Assembly (NCBI GenBank): GCA_003645255.1
Contig: QNES01000016.1
Span: 1 to 39,707, forward strand
DNA: 39,707 nucleotides
Reading direction: 5' to 3'
Source: Gammaproteobacteria bacterium
GTDB taxonomy: Bacteria; Pseudomonadota; Gammaproteobacteria; Beggiatoales; Beggiatoaceae
In this document: one piece after another, positions 7,725 through 14,494 of the stretch
How positions within the stretch are numbered: position 1 is the first letter of the stretch
Layout of the letters: each line of letters begins with the position of its first letter
The notes under the pieces: model-generated
Databases searched by the model: none
The model's input: only the letters and a program-made list of their open reading frames with translations
Told to the model about the DNA's origin: nothing
Made by a program: the position numbers and the translations under genes

Positions 7725-8777
7725 ATGTTGAGAGTTATCATTGCTTTTGTGGGTATCATTATAGTAGGTGCCCTCTTTTTCATTCAATTTGATACCGAAG
7801 CTCCTGAAAAGAAGGGCATTCGCTCATCAGGGCAAAATAGCGCACGCATTGCCCTTGTCATGGGGATTGGCGATTATCGCAATGCTACGGATCCGTTTTA
7901 TTTTGCTCAATCTACATCTATTACACCGCCACTACTGCCTATTATCGAGCCTTTGGCACCCGGTCAAGTTTTCACTGATCGCTTACAAGACGGTAATTCA
8001 GGTCCAGAAATGGTTGTGATTCCAGCAGGGCAATTTCGGATGGGCGATATTCAGGGTGGTGGATATGATGATGAACAGCCTGTGCATCGGGTGAATATTG
8101 ATCAATTTGCGATGGGGAAGTATGAAGTTACCGTCGGTGAATTTAGACAATTTGTGAATGCGACTGGGTATAAGACGGACGCGGAGAAAGAGAGAAGTTG
8201 TTGGGCATTAGGTCAGAATGAGGGAGCCAGTTGGCGTGATCCCCGTTTTTCTCAAGCTGAGACACATCCTGTTGTCTGTGTGAGTTGGAATGATGGAATT
8301 GCTTATGCGGAATGGCTAACTCAACAAACAGGTAAACAATATCGCTTACCAACTGAAGCTGAATGGGAATATGCCACACGCGCCGGCACCGAGTATTCTA
8401 GATATTGGGGGAATAATTTCGATGATGCGTGTGGTTATGTGAATGTAGCTGATAAAACAGCTAAGAAAAAGTTTTCAAATTGGACTATTCACAATTGTAC
8501 TGATGATTATATTTATACCGCCCCAGTAGGTTCTTTTAAATCAAACGTTTTTGGTTTATTTGATATGTTGGGAAATGTATGGGAATGGACTTGCTCTGAA
8601 TATGAAGATAAGTATAACGGTAAAGAAAAAAAATGTGGAAGCAAAAATCATGACATGCGGTTTGTGGTTCGGGGCGGCTCGTGGATCAACAAAGCAATGG
8701 ACGTGCGAGCGGCTGCCCATAGCAGGTTCTCGCATGACAACCGCTACAACAACATCGGATTTCGCCTCGCCTGGTAA
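7725..8777 (+). CDS. FGE/SUMF1-like (C-type-lectin-fold) protein with DGR-type variable tail
   Basis: The protein has 350 residues. A hydrophobic segment (3-20) anchors it in the membrane or exports it. Residues 40-53 (ARIALVMGIGDYRN) resemble the first strand of a caspase-like (peptidase C14) domain, but the catalytic His/Cys region is absent. The formylglycine-generating-enzyme-like domain spans about 94-350: MVVIPAGQFRMG, EVTVGEFRQFV, RLPTEAEWEYATRAG, GLFDMLGNVWEWT and RGGSW...NNIGFRLAW. This fold is the usual display scaffold of diversity-generating retroelements, and the last about 38 residues have the look of such a variable region. No sulfatase lies nearby, so formylglycine synthesis is unlikely; ligand binding is a better guess. 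The RBS is AACAGGAG, with the ATG at 7725. Confidence 0.85.
   Translation: MLRVIIAFVGIIIVGALFFIQFDTEAPEKKGIRSSGQNSARIALVMGIGDYRNATDPFYFAQSTSITPPLLPIIEPLAPGQVFTDRLQDGNSGPEMVVIPAGQFRMGDIQGGGYDDEQPVHRVNIDQFAMGKYEVTVGEFRQFVNATGYKTDAEKERSCWALGQNEGASWRDPRFSQAETHPVVCVSWNDGIAYAEWLTQQTGKQYRLPTEAEWEYATRAGTEYSRYWGNNFDDACGYVNVADKTAKKKFSNWTIHNCTDDYIYTAPVGSFKSNVFGLFDMLGNVWEWTCSEYEDKYNGKEKKCGSKNHDMRFVVRGGSWINKAMDVRAAAHSRFSHDNRYNNIGFRLAW
8661..8777 (+). other. Candidate DGR variable region (VR) at the 3' end of the FGE-like gene
   Basis: From codon 313 the base composition changes from AT-rich to clearly GC-rich and codon use shifts to C-ending codons (ATC AAC ... TAC AAC AAC ATC). The encoded stretch RGGSWINKAMDVRAAAHSR... 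ending NNIGFRLAW matches the layout of DGR target proteins, in which AAC codons of a template repeat are mutated at adenines. The invariant end (ATCGGATTTCGCCTCGCC) would be the homing-type 3' anchor. No template repeat or reverse transcriptase is visible in this window. Confidence 0.6.
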
Positions 8778-8813
8778 CCCTTTGATATTTAAGACTTTTT
8801 TCATTTAACGGGG

Positions 8814-8832
8814 GCTGGGGGTGTCCTCCAGC
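8814..8832. repeat. GC-rich 8-bp hairpin just downstream of the candidate VR
   Basis: GCTGGGGG and CCTCCAGC pair (one G-T wobble) around a TGT loop, 37 bases after the stop codon. DGR target genes are known to carry a small GC-rich hairpin just past the variable region that helps retrohoming, so the location is suggestive. It may equally be part of a terminator region. Confidence 0.5.
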
Positions 8833-8840
8833 GAGGTTGT

Positions 8841-8868
8841 AGGGGCAGCGCCCCTGCTCGATTTTTTT
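8841..8868 (+). terminator. Rho-independent terminator after the FGE-like gene
   Basis: AGGGGC-AGC-GCCCCT (8841-8855) is a perfect 6-bp stem followed by GCTCGA and a seven-T run (8862-8868). Confidence 0.7.
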
Positions 8869-8907
8869 AGGGGTATTTCCGTATTTTTATAGGATTATTA
8901 TTTCACC

Positions 8908-8939
8908 AGAAATCCGATTTTTTCAAAAATCGGATTTCT
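8908..8939. repeat. Perfect 15-bp-stem hairpin, AGAAATCCG family
   Basis: AGAAATCCGATTTTT-TC-AAAAATCGGATTTCT is a perfect palindrome with a 2-base loop. The same 32-base unit, with one loop base changed, occurs at 13158-13189. Looser relatives (AGAAACCCCGTTTTTT..., AAATGCTATTTTTG...) occur at 14908, 21012, 28221 and 28844. Confidence 0.85.
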
Positions 8940-9118
8940 ATTTCAGGTTTCGTTCTTACAAAACCCTTACTCCTTATTAACCTGCTGTACTTGTACCCGG
9001 ATGATTTCTTCAATATGCCGTTGTTTATCCTCATCCTGTAAAGCCACCGCCACTGAATGCCCTGCACGGACCAATTGTCCGATATATAGCATTTCCCTTT
9101 TGAGTGAAGTACATCTTT

Positions 9119-9147
9119 TGTAGGGGCAATCCCTTGTGGTTGCCCTT
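9119..9147. repeat. GTAGGGGCAA...TTGCCC dispersed repeat
   Basis: TGTAGGGGCAATCCCTTGTGG followed by TTGCCCTT is one copy of a family also found near 10124, 16073, 17269, 17455-17516 and 31961. The unit is an imperfect palindrome around CAACCACAAGGGATTG. Confidence 0.75.
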
Positions 9148-9229
9148 TTTTGTATCTCACCCAAACGAAAAACGCTATACTTATTGATCGTTCCCAATAA
9201 AAAATCCGTTAGTTGATCGTAAACTCTGT

Positions 9230-9326
9230 TTGAGTACAACGGATTAGGGAATGCAACGGATTTTAACGACTTTTGTTGATCGTTTCCCCTAAAAATCCGT
9301 TTGTTTCGATAATCCGTTGTACTCAA
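9230..9326. mobile_element. 97-bp element with 17-bp perfect terminal inverted repeats
   Basis: TTGAGTACAACGGATTA (9230-9246) is exactly inverted at 9310-9326. Between them ATCCGTT/AACGGAT and GATCGTTTCCC-type words recur, with related words just outside on the left (9195-9219). No transposase. Its right end lies about 12 bases before the ribosome binding site of the following toxin-antitoxin pair. Confidence 0.75.
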
Positions 9327-9356
9327 GAAGTCAAAATGAAGGAGTAAAAATGACAG

Positions 9357-9617
9357 ATGAATTTTAGAATTTCTCAACATGCCTTAGATGAAATACAACG
9401 AAGAGCTATTCCTTTCAATTTGTTAAAATCTGTATTAGAAAAACCACAGCAAATTATCCCAGAAAAGAATGGAAGACACGCTTATCAATCACAAGTTGAT
9501 TTTGGTTCCGGCAAGTTCTTTTTATTACGTGCTATTGTAGCAGATGATAACGATCCTGCTGTCGTTGTCACGGTTTACAGAACCCGTAAAATCAAAAAAT
9601 ATTGGAAAACATTATGA
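9357..9617 (+). CDS. DUF4258 domain protein, putative toxin
   Basis: The 86-residue protein MNFRISQHALDEIQRRAI... has the DUF4258 pattern: an N-terminal His/Arg helix (HALDEIQRRAIP), a central loop, and a beta-rich end (FFLLRAIVADDND, VVVTVYRTRKIKKYW). DUF4258 proteins are small RelE/BrnT-like candidates for toxins and usually precede a DUF2283 gene, as here. The stop TGA overlaps the partner's ATG (ATGA). An odd point at the start: the best ribosome binding site (GAAGGAG) is placed for an ATG at 9350 that opens a five-codon frame (MTDEF, then TAG) overlapping this gene, so translation may begin by re-initiation at 9357. Toxicity is inferred from family and pairing only. Confidence 0.75.
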   Translation: MNFRISQHALDEIQRRAIPFNLLKSVLEKPQQIIPEKNGRHAYQSQVDFGSGKFFLLRAIVADDNDPAVVVTVYRTRKIKKYWKTL

Positions 9618-9850
9618 AAGTCATTTACGATATCGAAATGGATATACTACGTATCCTATTTAATGATAGCCCGGTTGAAGAAAGTGATGAAGAAAGGGAA
9701 GGAATCATTTTTGATTATGACAAACAAGGCAAACTGGTTGGCATGGAAATACTGGATGCCTCTCAACAAATTAATGAACCTTATACAATGGAAATGAAGT
9801 ATGCCGTTACCAATTTTCATCGTTCTAAAATGCCCTTGTTAGCCAGGTAG
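9614..9850 (+). CDS. DUF2283 domain protein, putative antitoxin
   Basis: The 78-residue protein MKVIYDIEMDILRILF... shows the DUF2283 pattern: a beta-hairpin start, an acidic middle (EESDEEREGIIFDYD), and KLVGMEILDAS. The family is the regular downstream partner of DUF4258 and is regarded as an antitoxin-like component. The ATG at 9614 overlaps the upstream stop as ATGA, which implies translational coupling; a TTG at 9602 is an unnecessary earlier alternative. The end (about residues 55-78, MEMKYAVTNFHRSKMPLLAR) is somewhat longer than the core domain. A small minus-strand frame overlaps its 3' end. Confidence 0.75.
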   Translation: MKVIYDIEMDILRILFNDSPVEESDEEREGIIFDYDKQGKLVGMEILDASQQINEPYTMEMKYAVTNFHRSKMPLLAR

Positions 9851-9948
9851 CCCACCATTGCTAATATTAATACCAATCCAGTAAACCCACTTTTGAATTG
9901 CTCTTTTTCCACATCTTTTAATTTTGCCTGGTCACGATGAAGTGGCAC
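9817..9948 (-). other. Short minus-strand ORF with one membrane segment, unknown
   Basis: A 43-codon frame starts at GTG 9948 and ends at TGA 9817, overlapping the antitoxin gene's 3' end on the other strand. It reads like protein: a charged start (HRDQAKLKDVEKEQFK), then a hydrophobic stretch (GLVLILAMVGYLAN). It could be a small membrane protein or the 3' remnant of a lost gene. No family was recognised. Confidence 0.25.
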
Positions 9949-10497
9949 ATTTATGGGGACTTGCTAACGGTTTGCGTCCTTCCAAGTGCCTGGACTGCTT
10001 AATTTGCAAAGAAGAGCTTATTCTGACTTCAAATAAATAGCGAGCGTAGGCTCAATGCCATTAAGTATCGGGATGGCGAACACTTATGTTCGCCACTACA
10101 GTCCCTGAATACGTGAAATTTTGTAGGGGCAGACCTGTGTGTTTGCCCTTAACTTAGGAATGAGGATTTAATAACTTCCAAAACTTGAATGTCCAAACCT
10201 GCCAGGTTTTAAAAACCTGGCAGGTTTAATTTCGGGTTTTATTGAATCCTCATTCCTTAATGGCATTGAACCGGTATCTGCCCTTTAATTAACTATAAAT
10301 CACAATCTAAATCTTAATTGATTGTTCAAATCAAATAGGATGACAATATTAAATCTTTTAATTCTCCGCATTGCCCATCATTATTGATAAACATGGTATT
10401 ATATTCAATTTTTAAATGGATTTTACCTTTTTAGTTCACATATCTATTATAATTAAAATCTATACTTCTTTTCAATTATTTTTTTATAAGACTCTCT
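9851..10497. other. Gene-free gap before yajR, with nested palindromes
   Basis: The gap holds a GATGGCGAACACTTATGTTCGCC hairpin (about 10071-10093), a GTAGGGGCAGA...TTTGCCC repeat (10123-10149) and the nested palindrome at 10154-10259. An AT-rich stretch follows (10280-10490) and probably contains the yajR promoter. The 9949-10050 part looks like degraded sequence; no gene is supported there. Confidence 0.5.
10154..10259. repeat. Nested palindromic element (AGGAATGAGGATT ... AATCCTCATTCCT with inner CCTGCCAGG hairpin)
   Basis: The outer arms 10154-10168 and 10245-10259 match inversely at 14 of 15 bases. Inside lies a perfect 16-bp hairpin, AAACCTGCCAGGTTTT (10195-10210) with its complement at 10212-10227. 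The outer right arm runs straight into the TTAATGGCATTGAA word found at several other sites. Confidence 0.75.
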
Positions 10498-11853
10498 ATG
10501 ACACCCACTGAACGACGTGCCACCATTGCATTAGCCAGTATTATGTCTATGCGAATGTTGGGTTTATTTATGATTTTTCCTGTATTTGCCCTTTACGCAC
10601 AAGATTTGCCAAGCGTAACTCCCCTATTAGTGGGATTGGCGATAGGCATTTATGGTTTGACGCAAGGGATTTTGCAGATTCCTTTTGGAATGTTATCAGA
10701 TCGTATTGGACGTAAACCTATCATCTATATTGGTTTATCAATATTTGTGTTTGGTAGTATTATTGCTGCTTTATCCACTTCAATTATTGGCATTATTATA
10801 GGTCGTGCTTTGCAAGGCTGCGGTGCGATTTCTTCAACCGTGTTAGCACTCACAGCCGATTTGACTCGTGAAGAACATCGCACTAAAGCAATGGCGATTT
10901 TAGGGATGAGCATCGGAGCTTCGTTTATTTTCGCATTGGTTGCAGGTCCTTTATGTTATCAGTGGATAGGGATGTCCGGCATTTTTTGGTTCACTGCCAT
11001 ACTGGCTTCGGTGGGTATTGTTATATTATACCGCACCATACCCCAGCCGCCCACTTGTAGTTTTCACCGTGATACAACGCCTGCATTAGCACAATTTAAA
11101 CGGGTATTACAAGATACCCAATTGCTACGCATAGATATTGGTATTTTCGTGTTACATTTGCTATTGACTTCAATGTTTGTTGTATTACCGATTGCTTTAT
11201 TAGATAACCAAGTGGATGTGGCTCACCATTGGCAAGTTTATGTATCAGTGCTAATGGCTTCTATCATTGTTATGGTGCCATTGATTATTATTGCTGAAAA
11301 ATATCGCCACCTGAAACTCATATTTGTGGGAGCAATAGGTTTACTTGGTTTATCGCAAGTGGGATTGAGCTATTTTCATCAAAGTTTGACCGGTATTATT
11401 ATCATGCTCTTTTTCTTTTTTACGGCGGTGAACTTACTTGAAGCCAGCTTACCTTCCCTGGTTAGTAAACTAGCACCAACAGAAAGCAAAGGGACCGCGA
11501 TGGGTGTCTATTCAAGTTCTCAATTTTTCGGCGCATTTTTTGGAGGTGTAGGCGGAGGTTGGTTACATCAACATTATAGCATTGGAGCCGTTTTCGGTTT
11601 TTGTGCCATATTAACTATAATATGGTTTATACTCGCTGCCACAATGCGACATCCAAATTATTTAAGTAGCCACTTACTTAAAATTGGACAACTTAACAAA
11701 AAACAGGCTAATCAATTAACCCAATGTCTGATGCAAGTACCTGGTGTGGCAGAAGTCATGGTTATTATTGACGAAGAAGTGGCTTATTTAAAAGTTGATC
11801 GTAAGATTTTAGAGCCAGCCGCATTGGATAAATGTGCAGCTGTTTGCTGCTAA
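10498..11853 (+). CDS. yajR: MFS transporter YajR with C-terminal YAM domain
   Basis: This is a major facilitator superfamily inner-membrane protein of 451 residues with about 12 transmembrane segments. The MFS signature GMLSDRIGRKP lies near 64-74 in the loop between helices 2 and 3, and RALQG (100-104) follows. After the last helix (about residue 380), residues about 390-451 form a small ferredoxin-like domain (LLKIGQLNKKQANQLTQ, GVAEVMVIIDEEVAYLKVD), which is the YAM domain that distinguishes YajR from other drug-transporter-like MFS proteins. Substrate is not known. The gene ends 35 bases before ssb, an arrangement seen in many gammaproteobacteria. The start ATG is at 10498; there is no strong ribosome binding site (AAGACTCTCT). 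Confidence 0.88.
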   Translation: MTPTERRATIALASIMSMRMLGLFMIFPVFALYAQDLPSVTPLLVGLAIGIYGLTQGILQIPFGMLSDRIGRKPIIYIGLSIFVFGSIIAALSTSIIGIIIGRALQGCGAISSTVLALTADLTREEHRTKAMAILGMSIGASFIFALVAGPLCYQWIGMSGIFWFTAILASVGIVILYRTIPQPPTCSFHRDTTPALAQFKRVLQDTQLLRIDIGIFVLHLLLTSMFVVLPIALLDNQVDVAHHWQVYVSVLMASIIVMVPLIIIAEKYRHLKLIFVGAIGLLGLSQVGLSYFHQSLTGIIIMLFFFFTAVNLLEASLPSLVSKLAPTESKGTAMGVYSSSQFFGAFFGGVGGGWLHQHYSIGAVFGFCAILTIIWFILAATMRHPNYLSSHLLKIGQLNKKQANQLTQCLMQVPGVAEVMVIIDEEVAYLKVDRKILEPAALDKCAAVCC

Positions 11854-11888
11854 GTTTTTGATTTAATTGATATAAAGGGGAAAATGAA

Positions 11889-12527
11889 ATGTCTAGGGGT
11901 GTTAATAAAGTTATTTTGATAGGTAACCTGGGAAATGAACCTGATGTGCGTTATACGCCGGCAAATCTTGCTATAGCAACTATCAGTTTGGCTACCAGTT
12001 TTTCAACTAAGGATAGACAAACCGGTGAATGGCGAGATGAAACGGAATGGCATCGCGTGGTTTTTTTTGATCGCCAAGCTGAAGTCGTCAAACAATATCT
12101 ACATAAAGGTTCAAAAATTTATGTAGAAGGTCATTTACGAACTCGTAAATGGCAAGATCAAAATACAGGGCAAGATCGCTACATGACAGAAGTTATTGGT
12201 CGTGAAATGCAAATGTTAGACAGTCGTGCTGATGCCGGTTATGGTGCGCCGCAGCAGCAAAGTGGTGGTTATGGTGCGCCGCAGCAGCAAAGTGGTGGTT
12301 ATGGTGCGCCACAGCAGCAACCGAATAGTGGTTATGGTGCGCCGCCTATGAATCAAGGTGTAGGACAACAAATTCCACCACCACCGCCTTCCAGTGACGG
12401 TATGGGACAATCCATTCCCCCATCGCCTCCGCCCATGGATAATGTGACTCAACCAAGTCCGCCGCCAGCAACGGATTCGACTAAGCCACCTGCTGATAAA
12501 AGTTTTGATGAGGATGTGCCGTTTTAA
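11889..12527 (+). CDS. ssb: Single-stranded DNA-binding protein
   Basis: SSB coats single-stranded DNA as a tetramer and recruits replication and repair proteins through its acidic tip. The 212 residues start with a standard OB fold ([22 protein letters not shown], about 1-110). A Gly/Gln/Pro linker follows, and the tail ends DEDVPF, the conserved protein-interaction tip. The linker holds two exact 30-base repeats and a third partial one ([10 protein letters not shown] units, 12237-12326), making the protein longer than the usual about 170-180. The stop overlaps the rdgB start by one base (TAATG), so the two are cotranslated. The RBS is AAAGGGG, about 10 bases before the ATG. Confidence 0.96.
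   Translation: MSRGVNKVILIGNLGNEPDVRYTPANLAIATISLATSFSTKDRQTGEWRDETEWHRVVFFDRQAEVVKQYLHKGSKIYVEGHLRTRKWQDQNTGQDRYMTEVIGREMQMLDSRADAGYGAPQQQSGGYGAPQQQSGGYGAPQQQPNSGYGAPPMNQGVGQQIPPPPPSSDGMGQSIPPSPPPMDNVTQPSPPPATDSTKPPADKSFDEDVPF
12237..12326 (+). repeat. 30-bp tandem repeat inside the ssb linker
   Basis: The unit encoding [10 protein letters not shown] occurs at 12237-12266 and 12267-12296. A partly diverged third copy (acagcagcaaccg) and a short fourth piece follow (GYGAPP). The copy number could vary between strains. Confidence 0.85.
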
Positions 12528-13132
12528 TGAATGAGCAAACCATTGTTTTAGCCAGTGGCAATCCGGGCAAATTACGCGAATTTGCCCAAATACTACAATC
12601 CTTTGATTTTGAAGTAGTCCCTCAAAGTCAATTTAAAGTACCTGATGTCGCAGAAACCGGTTTAAGTTTCGTTGAAAATGCCCTTATTAAAGCGCGAAAT
12701 GCTGCCCTACATACCGGTTTACCTGCCATGTCAGATGATTCTGGGATTGAAGTTGACGCGCTTAAAGGTGCGCCTGGTATTTATTCAGCACGATTTGCTG
12801 GTGTAGGGGCAAGCGATGAAGATAATAACCGGCTATTATTGGAAAAATTAAAAGGGGTAGCAGATGCCAAGCGCACGGCGCGTTATCACTGCGTCATTGT
12901 TTATATGCTCCATGCCAATGACCCCATGCCCTTGATTTGTCAGGGCAGTTGGGAAGGGCGAATTTTGCATAAATCGCGTGGTGAACATGGCTTTGGTTAT
13001 GATCCGTTTTTTTATGTACCAACGCATGATTGTACTTCGGCGGAATTACTGCCAGCGGTGAAAAATGATTTAAGTCATCGGGGGCTGGCATTACGAGCTT
13101 TACAAGCGGCTTTATCAGCAAATTTATCTTGA
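12527..13132 (+). CDS. rdgB: XTP/dITP diphosphatase (RdgB/HAM1)
   Basis: RdgB hydrolyses non-canonical purine triphosphates (dITP, XTP, dXTP) to monophosphates and so keeps deaminated bases out of DNA. The 201 residues carry the family motifs SGNPGKLREF (10-19), the ENALIKARNAA helix, the SDDSGIEVDAL metal site (about 70-80), PGIYSARFAG, and the late HGFGYDPFF and SHRGLALRAL blocks. Length is typical. It starts one base into the ssb stop codon, so the pair forms an operon with yajR upstream. The hairpin at 13158-13189 follows the stop and may end the transcript. Confidence 0.96.
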   Translation: MNEQTIVLASGNPGKLREFAQILQSFDFEVVPQSQFKVPDVAETGLSFVENALIKARNAALHTGLPAMSDDSGIEVDALKGAPGIYSARFAGVGASDEDNNRLLLEKLKGVADAKRTARYHCVIVYMLHANDPMPLICQGSWEGRILHKSRGEHGFGYDPFFYVPTHDCTSAELLPAVKNDLSHRGLALRALQAALSANLS

Positions 13133-13157
13133 AACTTGAATTAAGTAGGTACGCAGT

Positions 13158-13189
13158 AGAAATCCGATTTTTCCAAAAATCGGATTTCT
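13158..13189. repeat. Perfect 15-bp-stem hairpin, AGAAATCCG family (second copy)
   Basis: AGAAATCCGATTTTT-CC-AAAAATCGGATTTCT is identical to 8908-8939 except for one loop base. It lies between rdgB and the next gene. Confidence 0.85.
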
Positions 13190-13223
13190 TGATTGAACAG
13201 CTTAAAAATGTTAAAGAGGCTAA

Positions 13224-13946
13224 ATGAAAAAAATCATTGCAATAGTCGTATTATTGTTAGCAGCCCATTTTGTATCGGCAAAAGACATTGAAATCACAGA
13301 CGTGATTACACAAGACGACTTTAAGGAATTTACTAAAGAATTTGGCAGTGCCCTATTATTTTCTCCAATGGCACCAGCAGAGCCTTTGGGTATCACCGGC
13401 TTTGATGTATCATTGGAAATGGTGATCACTGACATTAGTGATGATAAGGTATTCTGGAAAAATATGGTTGACGATGGTGATCCCTATTCTTTTATCCCCG
13501 TTCCCAGATTGCATGTCCAAAAAGGATTACCGTTTAATATAGACGTAGGTGCAATGTATGTTGCTATGCCCGATACCAATATCAAACTATGGGGGCTGGA
13601 AGCAAAATATGCCATTCTTGAAGGGAGCATGGTGACACCGGCACTTAGCGTTAGAGCCAGTTATAGTAAACTGCAAGGCGTTGACGATATTAACGTAGAT
13701 ACCCAGTCGCTTGATGTGCTAGTCAGCAAAGGCTTTCTAATGTTTACGCCGTATGCAGGTGCATCTCTTACTAAAATCAATGCCAGTGAAAACTCCGCAT
13801 TAGTCACGCTGGATGATGTGAGCGAAACTGGTTATAGGGGATTAGCGGGGCTACAATTTTCGCCCTTTCCGCTGCTCATTATCAATGGTGAAATTTCTTA
13901 TGGTGAAACCATGCAATATGGTTTAAAAATCGGATTTAGATTTTAG
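13224..13946 (+). CDS. Predicted outer-membrane beta-barrel protein, unknown
   Basis: The protein has 240 residues. Residues 1-19 form a signal peptide (cleavage after VSA). The rest alternates polar and hydrophobic residues in beta-strand fashion, with Gly/aromatic-rich strands (FNIDVGAMYVAM, MFTPYAGASLTK, GYRGLAGLQFSP) and ends in Phe (YGLKIGFRF), the usual outer-membrane-protein C-terminal signal for BAM. Size and layout suit an 8-10-strand barrel. No specific family was recognised. The RBS is AAAGAGG, about 7 bases before the ATG. A convergent terminator hairpin follows at 13985-14012. Confidence 0.7.
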   Translation: MKKIIAIVVLLLAAHFVSAKDIEITDVITQDDFKEFTKEFGSALLFSPMAPAEPLGITGFDVSLEMVITDISDDKVFWKNMVDDGDPYSFIPVPRLHVQKGLPFNIDVGAMYVAMPDTNIKLWGLEAKYAILEGSMVTPALSVRASYSKLQGVDDINVDTQSLDVLVSKGFLMFTPYAGASLTKINASENSALVTLDDVSETGYRGLAGLQFSPFPLLIINGEISYGETMQYGLKIGFRF

Positions 13947-13984
13947 GTGAGTGTGCTCTTGATTTGATAACGTTTTTTTTGTAG

Positions 13985-14012
13985 GGTGGGCAAGATCCTC
14001 TTCTTGCCCACC
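13985..14012. terminator. Bidirectional hairpin terminator between convergent genes
   Basis: GGTGGGCAAGA and TCTTGCCCACC form a perfect 11-bp stem with a 6-base loop, between the stops of the barrel protein (plus) and the Arg/Ser-rich protein (minus). The GTGGGCA core is shared with the hairpin at 5286, so this is a dispersed repeat probably used as a terminator. Confidence 0.6.
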
Positions 14013-14035
14013 ATTGACGCTACATTAGTAGCTTG

Positions 14036-14377
14036 CTACCGACGACTTTCACTCCTTTTTTGAGTAGACCGGCTTGACCTTTTGCGTTGCCGAGGTTGGC
14101 TTCTTCTTTGACTAGATTGGCGGCTTGATCTCTGCTGATGTTTGTTTTTTGAACGCGATTTTTTGGAGTATTTTCTGTATTTTTTTTCAGCTTGCTTTTT
14201 AGCCACTATTTCCGTTAAATAACGAAAGTTAGCTTCAGATTTCGTCATGACTAGCATAATATTTGTAGTCATGTTCACTGCCATACCATCCACCGTACTC
14301 TTTTCCAATACAATATTGGCAGAGGCATTCGTTACCAACAACATGGCAAAAGCCACAATAAGCAATTTCAATTTCAT
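14036..14377 (-). CDS. Secreted small protein with Arg/Ser/Lys-rich tail, unknown
   Basis: The protein has 113 residues. Residues 1-20 form a clear signal peptide (LLIVAFAMLLVTNASA). A short middle region (21-65, NIVLEKSTVDGMAVN...FRYLTEIV) follows. The last about 45 residues are almost entirely Arg, Ser, Lys and Gln (RSSRQSSQRRSQPRQRKRSS). Such a tail would carry a strong positive charge in the periplasm and could bind peptidoglycan, DNA, RNA or another acidic polymer. No family was recognised. The RBS is AGGAGGA upstream (14386-14392 on the plus strand reads tcctcct). It is convergent with the barrel gene and divergent from the next gene. Confidence 0.65.
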   Translation of the reverse strand: MKLKLLIVAFAMLLVTNASANIVLEKSTVDGMAVNMTTNIMLVMTKSEANFRYLTEIVAKKQAEKKYRKYSKKSRSKNKHQQRSSRQSSQRRSQPRQRKRSSRSTQKRSESRR

Positions 14378-14494
14378 AGAAAAATCCTCCTGTTCATATA
14401 CTGTAAAATTCCAGAGTCTTTTATCAACTATTATATTTATTATACACTTTTCAATTTTAAATGCAAATTTTCAGCGGCTGAAAATTTATAAATT

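Larger units (their letters stand above)
8778..9356. other. Gene-poor gap of repeats between the FGE-like gene and the toxin-antitoxin pair
   Basis: The gap holds two hairpins after the FGE-like gene, the palindrome at 8908-8939, a GTAGGGGCAA repeat at 9119-9147 and the inverted-repeat element at 9230-9326. A minus-strand frame across 8967-9380 is open for 137 codons. Its stretch from about 8970 to 9090 (LVRAGHSVAVALQDEDKQR) reads like a fragment of a real protein, while the rest covers repeats, so at most a short remnant survives. No intact gene was found. Confidence 0.5.

Noticed and set aside
8967-9380. 137-codon minus-strand open frame
   Set aside because: Most of it crosses palindromes, the GTAGGGGCAA repeat and the 97-bp inverted-repeat element. 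Only a short part (about 8970-9090) reads like protein, so at most a remnant is present.
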